Assembly: GCA_937141405.1 (NCBI GenBank)
Contig: CAKZQQ010000005.1
Span: 496,001 to 560,000, forward strand
Direction: 5' to 3'
DNA: 64,000 nucleotides
From: an uncultured Campylobacterota bacterium
GTDB taxonomy: Bacteria > Campylobacterota > Campylobacteria > Campylobacterales > Sulfurovaceae
Shown piece by piece: positions 32,989 through 42,882 of this stretch. The position numbers were made by a program, and so were the translations under genes. The stretch's first letter is position 1; each line of letters opens with the position of its first letter. The notes beneath the pieces were generated by a model. It was not told the DNA's origin. It worked only from the letters and a program-made list of their open reading frames with translations, and ran no database searches.

Positions 32989-35142
32989 TTATCCATTATA
33001 AGCATCATCTAGGCTTATAATCTCAATCAAATTAAACACTTTTTTTATTTTTGTTTCTAAATTTTTCTTTTTAGACTCTTTACTCTCTACTTCTATCTGA
33101 CAATACTCTGCCTCATCGATTTGATAAACGCTTAGCTCTATACTATTTATATTGAGCTCCATCTTAGAAAGCTTCGTAAGGAGTCTTGCGAGGGCTCCTT
33201 TTTGATTTTGCAATCCTATGATAAGTCTATAGTGATAATACTTACGCGCCTTCCATGTAACAAAGAGCATAGCATCGCCGTTATGCATCTTCTCATACGC
33301 TTTCTTGCAAAGTTTATGATGGATAGTTGCAGTATCTTTTTCAATAAATGCGACTACTTGATCATTTACTTTTGGATGACAGCAGTAGTCAAACTCAACA
33401 CTACTGACGCTTTTGTTCGTAAAAAAACTGAAGTTATCTATCTTCTTTATCGTAGGTTTTTTATACCCTTTTTTTAATATCTCCCAAAAACTTACCTCGC
33501 GCGCACCTATATGTGAAGCAATCTTTGGCAATATCTCTTTGAGGGAATCAAGCTGTGTTGCTACCCTGTAGACAGTATCGTTGTATCCCAACAAGGAGAC
33601 GATCTCAATGATATCTTTGAGCGATACATCAAAGATAGTTGCCAAGATGAGATATGCGGATGCTTGATCACTCTCTTTTATCCTTGCTTTACAAATGCTT
33701 TTTATCCCCTCTTTAGCGCGAGAAGTCTTCACGGCATTAATCCACGAGCAGTGCAGACTTACCTCTTGACCCCTAATGATGTTGATAATATCGCCGTTTT
33801 TCAACGGCGTTAAAAGTGAGGATTTCTCTTTATTGATAAGTGCATCTGTTGCTGTTGCACCAAGATGAGAGTGCACCTTATACGCAAAGTCTAACGCAAC
33901 TGAATCTTTTGGTAAAGTATAGTAATCGCCCTTGGGAGAAAAGACAGAGATATCTTCACTAAAGAGATCGCCCTTTGCAAGCTCATAAAACTCTTCAACT
34001 GATTCACTTTGATATTTTAGCGACTCAAGCCATTCAAGCTTTACAAGATTGATATCTCCTTTATATTTCCAGTGTGCTGCCACGCCATACTCAGCAAATT
34101 GATGCATCTTTTCTGTTCGTATCTGAACCTCGACGATACCCTCTTCGTCAAAAAGCATCGTATGGATAGTCTGGTATCCATTCTCTTTTGGCAGAGCTAT
34201 ATAGTCTTTAAATCTTGATATAAGCGGAGTAAAATTGAGGTGGATGGAGCCGAGTGCCTTATAGCAATCAAGCGGCTTCTTCAAGATAATTCTTACAGCC
34301 AATAGATCCAAAACTTCATCTATGCTAATCCCTTTTCTTTGCATCTTTTGATAGATAGAATAGTAATGTTTTACGCGACCCAATATCTCATATCTTTCTG
34401 CTTTAATGCCATCTTTTGCAAGCACGGTTTTAATCTTTGAGATGATGCTATTGAGTTTGAGCTGTAGGCCTTGTCTATTTGTTTCAATGTATCTATCTAT
34501 CTCTTTATAGTCATCGGGATAGATATAGAAAAAACTCAGATCTTCAAGTACATTTTTAACCCTTGAAATACCCAACCTATGAGCGATAGGAGCATAAACG
34601 ACGAGTGTCTCCTCGGCTATCCTTTTTTGCTTCTGGGCGGGCAAGGCATCAAGCGTGAGCATATTGTGGAGTCTATCACAAAGTTTGATAACAAGGACTC
34701 TTACATCGCTAATCGAAGCGATAAGCATCTTTCTAAATGAGAGTGCAGATTTTATCAACCTCTCGTCAGAATTTGAGGGAGCAAGCTCCTCGCCTCTTAT
34801 CTCTACAATTTTCGTAAGCCCTTCAACAAGTCTTGCTATATCTTTGCCGAAAGTCTCTTCTATGTCTTTAAGTTCACAAAGAGTATCTTCTACAACATCA
34901 TGCAAAAGTGCTGCTTGAACCATAATCTCGTCACTACTTATATGTGCTGTTATAGAGGCTGCTAAGATTGGGTGGATAACATAAGGTAGACCACTTGCTC
35001 TCGTTTGTCCTGTGTGAGACTCTTTAGCGAGCTCCAATGCCTTCTTTGTTGCATCAGACATTGAGGGGAGGCAAGATAATAAAAAATTATCCGCCTCCTC
35101 GATAGTCGTTATATCTTTGACTTTATCTAGAAAATCCTTCAA
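32989..35142 (-). CDS. spoT: Bifunctional (p)ppGpp synthetase/hydrolase
   Basis: A RelA/SpoT homologue that makes and degrades the stringent-response alarmone. The HD hydrolase motif is LLHDVVEDT (residues 79-87). The synthetase domain includes RVKHYYSIYQKMQ and LPKENGYQTIHT. A TGS domain (ISVFSPKGDYYTLP onward) and a C-terminal ACT domain (LIIGLQNQKGALARLLTKLS) follow. The 717-residue length is normal, and this phylum usually has only one such long enzyme. It lies five bases after rpoZ, whose product modulates the RNA polymerase response to ppGpp. Confidence 0.96.
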   Translation of the reverse strand: MKDFLDKVKDITTIEEADNFLLSCLPSMSDATKKALELAKESHTGQTRASGLPYVIHPILAASITAHISSDEIMVQAALLHDVVEDTLCELKDIEETFGKDIARLVEGLTKIVEIRGEELAPSNSDERLIKSALSFRKMLIASISDVRVLVIKLCDRLHNMLTLDALPAQKQKRIAEETLVVYAPIAHRLGISRVKNVLEDLSFFYIYPDDYKEIDRYIETNRQGLQLKLNSIISKIKTVLAKDGIKAERYEILGRVKHYYSIYQKMQRKGISIDEVLDLLAVRIILKKPLDCYKALGSIHLNFTPLISRFKDYIALPKENGYQTIHTMLFDEEGIVEVQIRTEKMHQFAEYGVAAHWKYKGDINLVKLEWLESLKYQSESVEEFYELAKGDLFSEDISVFSPKGDYYTLPKDSVALDFAYKVHSHLGATATDALINKEKSSLLTPLKNGDIINIIRGQEVSLHCSWINAVKTSRAKEGIKSICKARIKESDQASAYLILATIFDVSLKDIIEIVSLLGYNDTVYRVATQLDSLKEILPKIASHIGAREVSFWEILKKGYKKPTIKKIDNFSFFTNKSVSSVEFDYCCHPKVNDQVVAFIEKDTATIHHKLCKKAYEKMHNGDAMLFVTWKARKYYHYRLIIGLQNQKGALARLLTKLSKMELNINSIELSVYQIDEAEYCQIEVESKESKKKNLETKIKKVFNLIEIISLDDAYNG

Positions 35143-35147
35143 GGGTT

Positions 35148-35360
35148 TTACCCTTCGTATTCGATCTCTATCTTTCCTTCAGCTATCTCACGAAGTGCTA
35201 TATCGGCATATTTTAATTTACTTATATCGATATCCAAAAGTGGCTTCGCGCCGTTAGCTAACTCTTCTGCCCTTTTCCCTACTGCGCTTGCCAAAAGATA
35301 TCTATCTTGAGCGGTTCTCTCTAAAGCTTTTGCTGTTATTTGTTCAATTCTTGCTTGCAT
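35148..35360 (-). CDS. rpoZ: RNA polymerase omega subunit
   Basis: Omega helps assemble the beta' subunit and forms part of a ppGpp site on RNA polymerase. The 70-residue protein starts [14 protein letters not shown] and contains [19 protein letters not shown], which matches the conserved omega core. It lies between pyrH (18 bases upstream) and spoT (5 bases downstream). Pairing of rpoZ with spoT is common across proteobacteria. Confidence 0.94.
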   Translation of the reverse strand: MQARIEQITAKALERTAQDRYLLASAVGKRAEELANGAKPLLDIDISKLKYADIALREIAEGKIEIEYEG

Positions 35361-35378
35361 TGTATTCCTTTTTATTTT

Positions 35379-36095
<717 letters not shown>

Positions 36096-36113
36096 TCATT
36101 GATATTTATCGCG

Positions 36114-36119
36114 ATTATA
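36114..36119 (-). promoter_or_regulatory. Extended -10 promoter of pyrH
   Basis: TTGGGTATAATCGC on the minus strand, 28 bases before the GTG of pyrH. It is identical over 14 bases to the leuD promoter and at the same distance from the start codon. Confidence 0.5.
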
Positions 36120-36151
36120 CCCAAATATCATTTAGTGAGTGTTGAAAATGT

Positions 36152-37450
36152 TTAAACTCGGATCAATTTTGCCGGATCAATATGAAAAGAATCTTTTGTT
36201 GCCTCAAAAATGAGCTTACTTGCAACCTTGCCAACAACATAACCCCGTTTGATGCGAACCCCTGTTTTAATAGTTGGCGCAATCTTTGAAAGTCCTGCAT
36301 AAATCGTGTGCATATTATTATCATGTGCGATAACAACGACATTGCCTAACATACTACTCTCACCTGCAAAGACTACTTTACCGTGCAGTACATTTTTGAC
36401 ATTAACATCTCTTGAGGGTGCTTTGAGTGTGATTGATTCGTTAAAAACTTTTATCTTATAGATAGGATCAACATATGTGCCAAATTTTTTGACAATCCTT
36501 GCATTATCAATAGGTGAGATTGTTTTGGAACCACTATATTTATATATTTTATGGGGCTTATAAGAAGAGTTGACTTGTCTTACTTTTTTGCTCGGTTGTG
36601 AATCTTCTATAGAGCTAAGATCAACATTCCCTCCTTTTTCTCTCGCACTGCTTAGCTGTTCCCTGAGTCTCTTTTTTCTCTCTTCTTCTGATCTGATAGC
36701 TGCCAATCGCATCTCTTCTCGGCGTTTTGCCTCTGCTACCTCTTTGTTGCGTATGATGTTAAGTTTTGAGAGTGTTGCGCGAAGTGAATTTTGCTCTTTT
36801 TGGGCATCTTCTAGCTGTTTCTTATATGCACGCTCATCCCTCTCTAGTAGTGCTAAAGCGTTATTTTTCTTATCTTTTTTTGCCACAAGAGTCTCTTTCA
36901 TCTTCAATATCTTTGCCAATGACTCTTTGTTGCGTTCTAAGTTTTTAAGCTGATTTTTCTTTTGTGCTTCTAAGCGGCGTATATCAGAGTTAAGCTCGGC
37001 TAAAACCTTTTGATTGTGTATTTTGTATCCCTTGTATATCTCTGTAAGCATCACCGAATCCACACTTGATTCACCGATCCTCTCAATAGCAAATGAGATA
37101 GAAAACTGCTCAGCCAAGAGTGCGATAAAATCAGCACGCTTCTTCTCGATACTCTTTTGAGTCTCTGCCATTTTTATTTTACTCTGCTCGATCTCGCTTT
37201 TAAGTCTTGCAGACTCTTGTGCTGTTTTTTTATATTCTCGAGAGAGCTTTGAGATATCTTGATCTAGCAAATCAATCTCTTTTTCGGCCTTAGCAATATC
37301 CTTAGCAATGTCTTCTAAACGATCATTTAATCTTTCGTTTTTAAGTGAGCTTTTTTGCAACTCTTTTTTTGACTGCTCAATCTTTTGAGTAGTGGAAGCA
37401 CTAAAAAGAAGTACGCAAGAGAAAAAAAGACCAAAAATTACAACTTTCAC
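36152..37450 (-). CDS. EnvC-like murein hydrolase activator (coiled coil + degenerate LytM domain)
   Basis: EnvC-type proteins are recruited by FtsEX and activate cell-separation amidases. A signal peptide (residues 1-20) precedes a long coiled coil (about 22-270), rich in Glu, Lys, Leu and Arg. The C-terminal LytM/M23 domain (about 310-432) has VKKFGTYVDPIYKIKVFNES, and GNVVVIAHDNNMHTIYAGL where active enzymes have the zinc-binding HxH. Key zinc ligands appear missing, as in EnvC, so an activator role is more likely than direct hydrolysis. It overlaps ftsX by four bases, supporting a shared function. Confidence 0.88.
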   Translation of the reverse strand: MKVVIFGLFFSCVLLFSASTTQKIEQSKKELQKSSLKNERLNDRLEDIAKDIAKAEKEIDLLDQDISKLSREYKKTAQESARLKSEIEQSKIKMAETQKSIEKKRADFIALLAEQFSISFAIERIGESSVDSVMLTEIYKGYKIHNQKVLAELNSDIRRLEAQKKNQLKNLERNKESLAKILKMKETLVAKKDKKNNALALLERDERAYKKQLEDAQKEQNSLRATLSKLNIIRNKEVAEAKRREEMRLAAIRSEEERKKRLREQLSSAREKGGNVDLSSIEDSQPSKKVRQVNSSYKPHKIYKYSGSKTISPIDNARIVKKFGTYVDPIYKIKVFNESITLKAPSRDVNVKNVLHGKVVFAGESSMLGNVVVIAHDNNMHTIYAGLSKIAPTIKTGVRIKRGYVVGKVASKLIFEATKDSFHIDPAKLIRV

Positions 37451-38262
37451 TCCTCATTCTCCTTAATCCCTAGGACAACACTAAAAACAGAGATAATAAC
37501 AATAAAAACAGAGCTTGCCAAAAGAATGGCGATGTCTTTGAGCTGAAAAAGCATCTCTTTTTGCTCGATCATGATATTGACCCCGCTTGAACCTGCCCAT
37601 ATAAATCGCAAATAGGAGAAAAATATCACGATTAATAATGTTGCGATAAAGGCATCACTCAAAGCTACTCTAAAAAGCACACCGCTTCTTAGCATCAAAG
37701 GGGCACCGAATATCTCCATCACCTGTATCCTCTGCCGATGCTTATAGCCCCATATCTCCATCTGTTTTATCACCAAAAAGAGACTCACAAGTACCATAAA
37801 AAATATAAAAACTTTGAGTGTAAATTTGATAAAACTAAAGAGCCTGTATTTGGAATAATAACTATCTCCAAAAGTTTCAACCCTTTTAATATCAGTACTT
37901 TTTAAAAGAGATTTTTTTATCTTCTCTATCGAATCCATATCTACATATTTTTCAAGTTTAAGCGTGTAAAAATAGGGAAGTGCTTTGAGGATATCTTCTA
38001 CATCTTTTTTGCTTTGGTTTGAAGATATCTGTTTGATTATCTCACTTTTATCTATCCTGCTACTTTCAGATATCTCTGCATTGAGTTTTTTAAACTCTTG
38101 GGTATTCATCTCTTTTTTTGTAATCGCGAGCATCGAATATCCATCTCTCAATGCAGCTTCATAATTGCTTGTCATACGATCAAATACCAGATAAAAATCA
38201 ATCCCGAGAAGTATCGCCATCATTGGCAATATAAACATAAGGTGCTCTTTAATGTATTTCAT
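37447..38262 (-). CDS. ftsX: Cell division protein FtsX
   Basis: FtsX is the membrane partner of FtsE. There are four transmembrane segments: one at the N-terminus (about 8-27), and three in the C-terminal half (about 150-175, 200-225 and 245-265). The roughly 110-residue extracytoplasmic loop after the first segment would contact the EnvC-like protein. I start at the ATG at 38262, with a strong GGAGGTG upstream; this gives 271 residues and a 14-base overlap with ftsE. A slightly earlier start is less well supported. Confidence 0.9.
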   Translation of the reverse strand: MKYIKEHLMFILPMMAILLGIDFYLVFDRMTSNYEAALRDGYSMLAITKKEMNTQEFKKLNAEISESSRIDKSEIIKQISSNQSKKDVEDILKALPYFYTLKLEKYVDMDSIEKIKKSLLKSTDIKRVETFGDSYYSKYRLFSFIKFTLKVFIFFMVLVSLFLVIKQMEIWGYKHRQRIQVMEIFGAPLMLRSGVLFRVALSDAFIATLLIVIFFSYLRFIWAGSSGVNIMIEQKEMLFQLKDIAILLASSVFIVIISVFSVVLGIKENEE

Positions 38263-38923
38263 ACACACCTCCGTCTTCTATCGTAAAATGTCTATATGGT
38301 AGTGAAAAAACTGTTGGTATCTTATGGGTCACTACAAGTACTGTCGTCTCGAGTTGCGAGCATGCATTTTCCAAAAGGTCCCATATAACACCCGATGAGT
38401 AGTCATCCAAGTTTCCTGTCGGCTCATCTGCTAAAATTATAAGCGGAGTTTTAGCCAAGGCTCTAGCAACACCGACACGCTGTTGCTCCCCACCACTTAA
38501 CTCCAGAGGAAACCTGTTGGCATGCTCTGAGAGCTTCACATGCTTCAGTAATCTTTGTGCTTGTGTCTTTTGTACATCAAGAGAGAAGCCTGCTATCATA
38601 AGCGGTAAAACAACATTTTTTGCCACATTCCACTCATTGATGAGCTTATAATCTTGAAAAATAATGCCTATATGCGTCCTAAGCTCTTGGAGTTTTTTTC
38701 TAGGAATTGCTTTCATCTCCAATCCACCTACCATCAAACTCCCGTCTGTTGGTTGGAGATTGCCGTAGAAAGATTTTAGAAGTGTTGACTTACCGCTACC
38801 GCTTCTTCCAGTGATAAATACAAACTCTCCTCTTTTGACGGAAAATTTTGCATTTTGGATTATCTTCTTTTTTCCTTCATCATAGGAGAGACTTAAATTC
38901 TCAGCATGAATGACATTCGCCAT
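38249..38923 (-). CDS. ftsE: Cell division ATP-binding protein FtsE
   Basis: FtsE is the ABC-type ATPase of the FtsEX complex, which transmits a cytoplasmic signal to periplasmic murein hydrolases. Walker A is GRSGSGKST, the signature is LSGGEQQRVGVARAL and Walker B is LIILADEPTGNLD, with a switch His in VVTHKI. The 224-residue length is normal. It overlaps trmB by 23 bases at its start and ftsX at its end, so all are expressed together. Confidence 0.96.
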   Translation of the reverse strand: MANVIHAENLSLSYDEGKKKIIQNAKFSVKRGEFVFITGRSGSGKSTLLKSFYGNLQPTDGSLMVGGLEMKAIPRKKLQELRTHIGIIFQDYKLINEWNVAKNVVLPLMIAGFSLDVQKTQAQRLLKHVKLSEHANRFPLELSGGEQQRVGVARALAKTPLIILADEPTGNLDDYSSGVIWDLLENACSQLETTVLVVTHKIPTVFSLPYRHFTIEDGGVYEIH

Positions 38924-40097
38924 TTAAAAACTCCTTCATAGCATTATGGGCTGACATATTTGCACTTGAGCCTATGGGTTCATAAGGATAATAAGTGCTC
39001 TCTTTTTCCGATATCAAAATATACTTTTGTTCCGGTTTGGCAAAATCTCCAAAAGCACATCTTACTAAAAATGTATCTTCTGCTATCGTATAATATCGCT
39101 CAAAATGAAAAAAATAACCATCTCTAACTTGGGGCTTTTTTGGTAGATTTTGCATCATATTTTTATTATATCTTAAATCACAAAAAGAAAAACTGTATAC
39201 GCTCTTTTTTTCCTCTGAATCTTCATCACAGAAAAGTGTAAGATCATAAATATTTTTCTCTTGAAGAAGCCATCTCGCTTCATATTTACTCACGATTGGC
39301 AAAGTATGATTTTTTTTAACTTCAAATCTACATCGGCTTGGCATACTAAAAACCTCAAAAGCATACTCATAATATTTCTGACTATCTGTTCTGAGCTCTA
39401 AGGCACCCTCTTTTTTGAGCACACGCAAGCTCTCGTTTATAAAATCCTCACCAATCACTCTTCTATGTGGCTTCTTATCCCAAGGTACCGGAAAATGTAC
39501 ATAAATATTTGCACAAATATTCGAAGGGAGTATCTCCAAAAAAAGTCGAGCATCATAGTTAACAACAAAGATATTTTTTAGCCCTTGTATCTCTATCTGC
39601 TTTAGAAGCTGACTTGCAGAGGGAGTATGTATCTCCAACCCTATAAAAAGTTTTTGAGGATTGTTTTTTGCTTGATAGAGGATATGCCGCCCACTTCCAA
39701 AGCCAACTTCAACTGCCACCTCACTAAAAGATGTCTCAAAATCGATAAAATCCTCGATTTTTTTATAGTACGCTGAGGCAAAAAGCGGTGAGCGTTTCTC
39801 TTTTTTATTTTCAATGTTTGATTCAACAACATCTAGCTCTAAAGCCTTGGCGCAAAGCTCTATGGACTCTTTGAGTGTTGTGAGATTGAGTGGTCTTGTT
39901 GTTTTATCGTATTTTAATAGCGCCCCGTTTTTCACTTTTTTATAGAGGAGAAAAAAATGCTCATCCTTATGCTCGATTGCCAAAAGTGCCTCATCCCTCT
40001 CTAGAGAAGTTGCGACAAATTTTATGATCTTACCACCCTTTTCTGCTCTTTTTTTTACTGCATCAATACCTATATCTTCTACTCTAATATGTGGCAT
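38901..40097 (-). CDS. trmB: tRNA (guanine-N7-)-methyltransferase
   Basis: TrmB methylates G46 of tRNA. The SAM site is VEVGFGSGRHILYQA, followed by IGLEIHTPSASQLL and the catalytic-site region VHFPVPWDKKPHRRV, then LELRTDSQKYYEYAFEV. At 398 residues it is far longer than the 240-residue enterobacterial enzyme: about 125 residues are added at the N-terminus and a further domain at the C-terminus, as seen in other Campylobacterota. The extra domains have no recognised function. It overlaps the pseudouridine synthase gene by 14 bases. Confidence 0.93.
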   Translation of the reverse strand: MPHIRVEDIGIDAVKKRAEKGGKIIKFVATSLERDEALLAIEHKDEHFFLLYKKVKNGALLKYDKTTRPLNLTTLKESIELCAKALELDVVESNIENKKEKRSPLFASAYYKKIEDFIDFETSFSEVAVEVGFGSGRHILYQAKNNPQKLFIGLEIHTPSASQLLKQIEIQGLKNIFVVNYDARLFLEILPSNICANIYVHFPVPWDKKPHRRVIGEDFINESLRVLKKEGALELRTDSQKYYEYAFEVFSMPSRCRFEVKKNHTLPIVSKYEARWLLQEKNIYDLTLFCDEDSEEKKSVYSFSFCDLRYNKNMMQNLPKKPQVRDGYFFHFERYYTIAEDTFLVRCAFGDFAKPEQKYILISEKESTYYPYEPIGSSANMSAHNAMKEFLNGECHSC

Positions 40098-41037
40098 TGA
40101 AAACCTCTTTTATCGCCTCTTTTTCAATCATCTTAAACGCATCCTCACCAAACTCTTTTTGGATGTATCTCTGCATATCCTCAAAAAGCGGTGCTTCAAA
40201 CTCCATCATCTCTCCACTTGCGGGATGCCTAAAATAGAGCGCTCTAGCATGCAAAAAAACTCTTGGCATATCTGCACCTCTATATCCATAGAGCGTATCA
40301 CCTAAAATGTGCCTGCCAAGATGGGCAAGATGTACCCTAATCTGATGTGTTCTTCCTGTAAATAGTTTTGCTGCTATCAGCTCTTGTTGATTACTGCTCT
40401 GCCTAATCTTTACAAAAGAGCTCTTTGCGCTCTTGCCATCCTCTACGACACCCATTTTGAGTCTATTTGAAGGACTTCTGCCAATGGGTGCTGAGAGTAT
40501 CGTTGACTCTTTGAGCGGATAATCGATGATAGCGATATAGTATCTTCCCATACTTTTATCTTCAAGCTGCAAACTCAAAGCCTCGTGTGCCTCATTTGTC
40601 TTAGCCACAACCAAAGCTCCTGTAGTCTCTTTGTCAATCCTATGCACTATCCCATGACGCTCTTCTCCGCTAATCGTTGAGAGCGAGATGCCTTTATGAA
40701 TCAACCAATCAACCAGCGTAGGCTCTTTTACACTTGGAGCAGGATGCACGACAAGTCCGCTTGGCTTATTGATGACAAGCAGATGTTCATCTTCGTAGAT
40801 GATAGCAACATCAAAATCTACGCTAACATCTTTTCGCTCTTCAGGCTCAACGATTTTATACTCTATAGCATCACTTTGAGATACTTTTTGACTTGTTTTA
40901 GTGATAATTTTGCCATTAACCTTTACAAGCTCTTTTTCTATGAGCTTTTCAACCTGATTGCGACTCACATCCATATGTGCTGAGAGCACCTTATCTAGAC
41001 GACCGCTCTGTGAAGGATAAAATGACTCTACACTCAT
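40084..41037 (-). CDS. RluA/RluD-family 23S rRNA pseudouridine synthase
   Basis: An N-terminal S4 RNA-binding domain (about residues 12-75) precedes the catalytic domain, with HRIDKETTGALVVAKT containing the catalytic Asp, and GRTHQIRVHLAHLGRHILGDTLYG toward the C-terminus. The 317-residue length fits RluD-type enzymes, which modify helix 69 of 23S rRNA, though the exact target cannot be read from sequence. It overlaps the preceding ttcA-like gene by four bases and trmB by 14, forming an RNA-modification cluster. Confidence 0.92.
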   Translation of the reverse strand: MSVESFYPSQSGRLDKVLSAHMDVSRNQVEKLIEKELVKVNGKIITKTSQKVSQSDAIEYKIVEPEERKDVSVDFDVAIIYEDEHLLVINKPSGLVVHPAPSVKEPTLVDWLIHKGISLSTISGEERHGIVHRIDKETTGALVVAKTNEAHEALSLQLEDKSMGRYYIAIIDYPLKESTILSAPIGRSPSNRLKMGVVEDGKSAKSSFVKIRQSSNQQELIAAKLFTGRTHQIRVHLAHLGRHILGDTLYGYRGADMPRVFLHARALYFRHPASGEMMEFEAPLFEDMQRYIQKEFGEDAFKMIEKEAIKEVFNATY

Positions 41038-41813
41038 ACATCATCCCTCTGCCATCGTGATGGATCTAAAAGAGTGTCATCATGGATATGCTCAAAAGAT
41101 GCTTGTATCATTTTAAAGATATTTTTTTGTTTGCTCTCCATCTCTTTAAGCCACTCTTTCGTCGCCTCTCTTGCATGAGGCATTTTAACATTTTTCATCA
41201 TCGCAGGGCATGCTTCATCCCCGATTGTTTGAAGATTATTGTCATCGGCAAATGCACGAAGCTGTGACTCTCTTGCAAGGATAAGTGGACGGATGAGATG
41301 AACGCCTCTTTTTGTTTTATATATGGGTGCTAAGCTTCTTATAGAGCCGTTATAGAACATATTCATAAAGAAACTCTCCACAGCATCATCAAAATGGTGG
41401 CCAAGCGCTATCTTGTTAAAACCGTTTTGTTCAGCATAGGTATAGAGTGCACCTCTTCGCATCCGTGAAAAATAGCTACAAAACGAACTATTTTCTCTAA
41501 TGGTATCGTTTGATATCTCAAAAATATTTGTCTCATAGACATGATGTGTTATCTCATGCTCTAGGCAGTGCTGATGCAAAAGATCATAATTCTCACCCGG
41601 CATTCCATAGCTCACTGTACACGCTTCAAATGCAAATTTAAAAGGTGCATGGCGCTCTATATGCTTAAGAAGATGAATCAAAGTAAGCGAATCTTTACCG
41701 CCACTAAAGCCGACTAAAACTTTATCACCCTCCTGTATGAGCTTATAGGTTGCATTTGTTTTGCCTGCCGTGCGCAGAAGTTTTTTACTGATATTGATTT
41801 TTTTATCTTGCAA
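41034..41813 (-). CDS. TtcA-like tRNA 2-thiolation enzyme with altered cysteine motif
   Basis: TtcA adds sulfur to C32 of tRNA using a [4Fe-4S] cluster. The ATP pyrophosphatase loop is SGGKDS (residues 37-42). In TtcA two cysteines of a CxxC motif and a later Cys bind the cluster. Here the motif reads FCSYFSRMRRG: Cys112 is kept but the second position is Phe115. The later Cys is kept in EACPAM (Cys202). The remaining sequence, including IALGHHFDDAVESFFMN, is typical. The gene may therefore encode a variant with a different cluster ligand or substrate. It overlaps the previous gene by 11 bases. Confidence 0.85.
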   Translation of the reverse strand: MQDKKINISKKLLRTAGKTNATYKLIQEGDKVLVGFSGGKDSLTLIHLLKHIERHAPFKFAFEACTVSYGMPGENYDLLHQHCLEHEITHHVYETNIFEISNDTIRENSSFCSYFSRMRRGALYTYAEQNGFNKIALGHHFDDAVESFFMNMFYNGSIRSLAPIYKTKRGVHLIRPLILARESQLRAFADDNNLQTIGDEACPAMMKNVKMPHAREATKEWLKEMESKQKNIFKMIQASFEHIHDDTLLDPSRWQRDDV

Positions 41814-42882
41814 TGTTTTCTAGCCTATAAGGAAAATTTGGATTTTTATATTTTTCTAGCAAATTATAAGGAATAACGAATGGCTCTTCACAGCATCGCA
41901 TAGCTCTAGCAAAAATAGGTGTAATAGCTAAACCCTCCTTAGTTGCATGCCATGAAGGAAAATCCCACACCTCCTCATCTGCATAATCACAATCATCCGC
42001 ATCAAACTTCTCATTTAGATCCCATCCTTGAGACTGAAAAACTAATTTTTTTATCATTGGGGCGAAATGCTCGTTTCTGTATTTCGCATGAGCACTAAAT
42101 GCTTCATCACCATCTCCTCGTGTGTATTTGGGTGGCGTAACATCAAAAGCTAAAATCTCATCTATCTCATACCTTTTACCGCTTTTAAGTGCAATCAAAT
42201 TACCGTGTGATCCAAAATCGGGATGCGCGCCACCGCAATAATAACTCTGAAAACTACTAATAGATATAAAATTATCACTTAAAAACTCTACTGTGTTCGA
42301 GGAATTTTCCATACCGCTCCCATAAGTATATGGACTAGCGCATGTTAAATAATTTATAGCAAGCATTTTTTGCTCTTCTTCAAGCCTTTGATTAAGTTTT
42401 TGATATTTATTAGTATCAGATTTTACTCTTGGATACTCAATGTCGCTATGCGTCTCCTCCATCCATATAATCTGCTTTTTATCTATGCTTTTTTCAATCT
42501 TTGATTGCTTAAATGCAAGATGATTTTCTCTATATTTTGTATAGCAATGCGGTGCGATTTTGAGTGAAACTTGTAGTGAATTTTTGCTGTTTTGATGCCA
42601 ACCTCCAGTAAGCTTGTCTCCAATCTTGGTAAGTATAAAATGCTCCTCTTCTTTGCCTTCTCGGTGATCTAAATCGATTTTATATCTATTTTCGCTTACA
42701 TCACATTCACCCATTGCTATATCCATTAATTGTGAATCATAATAATAACGCATACTGCATGTGTCACCATAGTCTGATAGCAAGATATGAATACCTAAAT
42801 TTCCGAGCTTGCCATAAGCTTGGATATCATCGGCACTTATAGAGATGATCCCAAAAAGAAACCCTAAAAAAACTCTTTTCAA
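41803..42882 (-). CDS. Exported DUF3298-like protein of unknown function
   Basis: The protein has a signal peptide (MKRVFLGFLFGIISISA) and 359 residues. The middle section resembles the RsiV/DUF3298-type fold: FISISSFQSYYCGGAHPDFG, then a strand with LIALKSGKRYEIDEI, and the C-terminal GLAITPIFARAM followed by FVIPYNLLEKY. Such domains occur in periplasmic or secreted proteins that may sense or bind lysozyme-like or cell-wall components; the function here is unknown. The several cysteines suggest disulfides. It overlaps mtnN by four bases and the ttcA-like gene by 11, so it is embedded in a conserved housekeeping run. Confidence 0.7.
   Translation of the reverse strand: MKRVFLGFLFGIISISADDIQAYGKLGNLGIHILLSDYGDTCSMRYYYDSQLMDIAMGECDVSENRYKIDLDHREGKEEEHFILTKIGDKLTGGWHQNSKNSLQVSLKIAPHCYTKYRENHLAFKQSKIEKSIDKKQIIWMEETHSDIEYPRVKSDTNKYQKLNQRLEEEQKMLAINYLTCASPYTYGSGMENSSNTVEFLSDNFISISSFQSYYCGGAHPDFGSHGNLIALKSGKRYEIDEILAFDVTPPKYTRGDGDEAFSAHAKYRNEHFAPMIKKLVFQSQGWDLNEKFDADDCDYADEEVWDFPSWHATKEGLAITPIFARAMRCCEEPFVIPYNLLEKYKNPNFPYRLENIAR

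Noticed and set aside
32995-33000. TATAAT on the minus strand just before tyrS, as an internal promoter
   Set aside because: It is formed by the last codons of spoT (Ala-Tyr-Asn), and no other promoter features support it.
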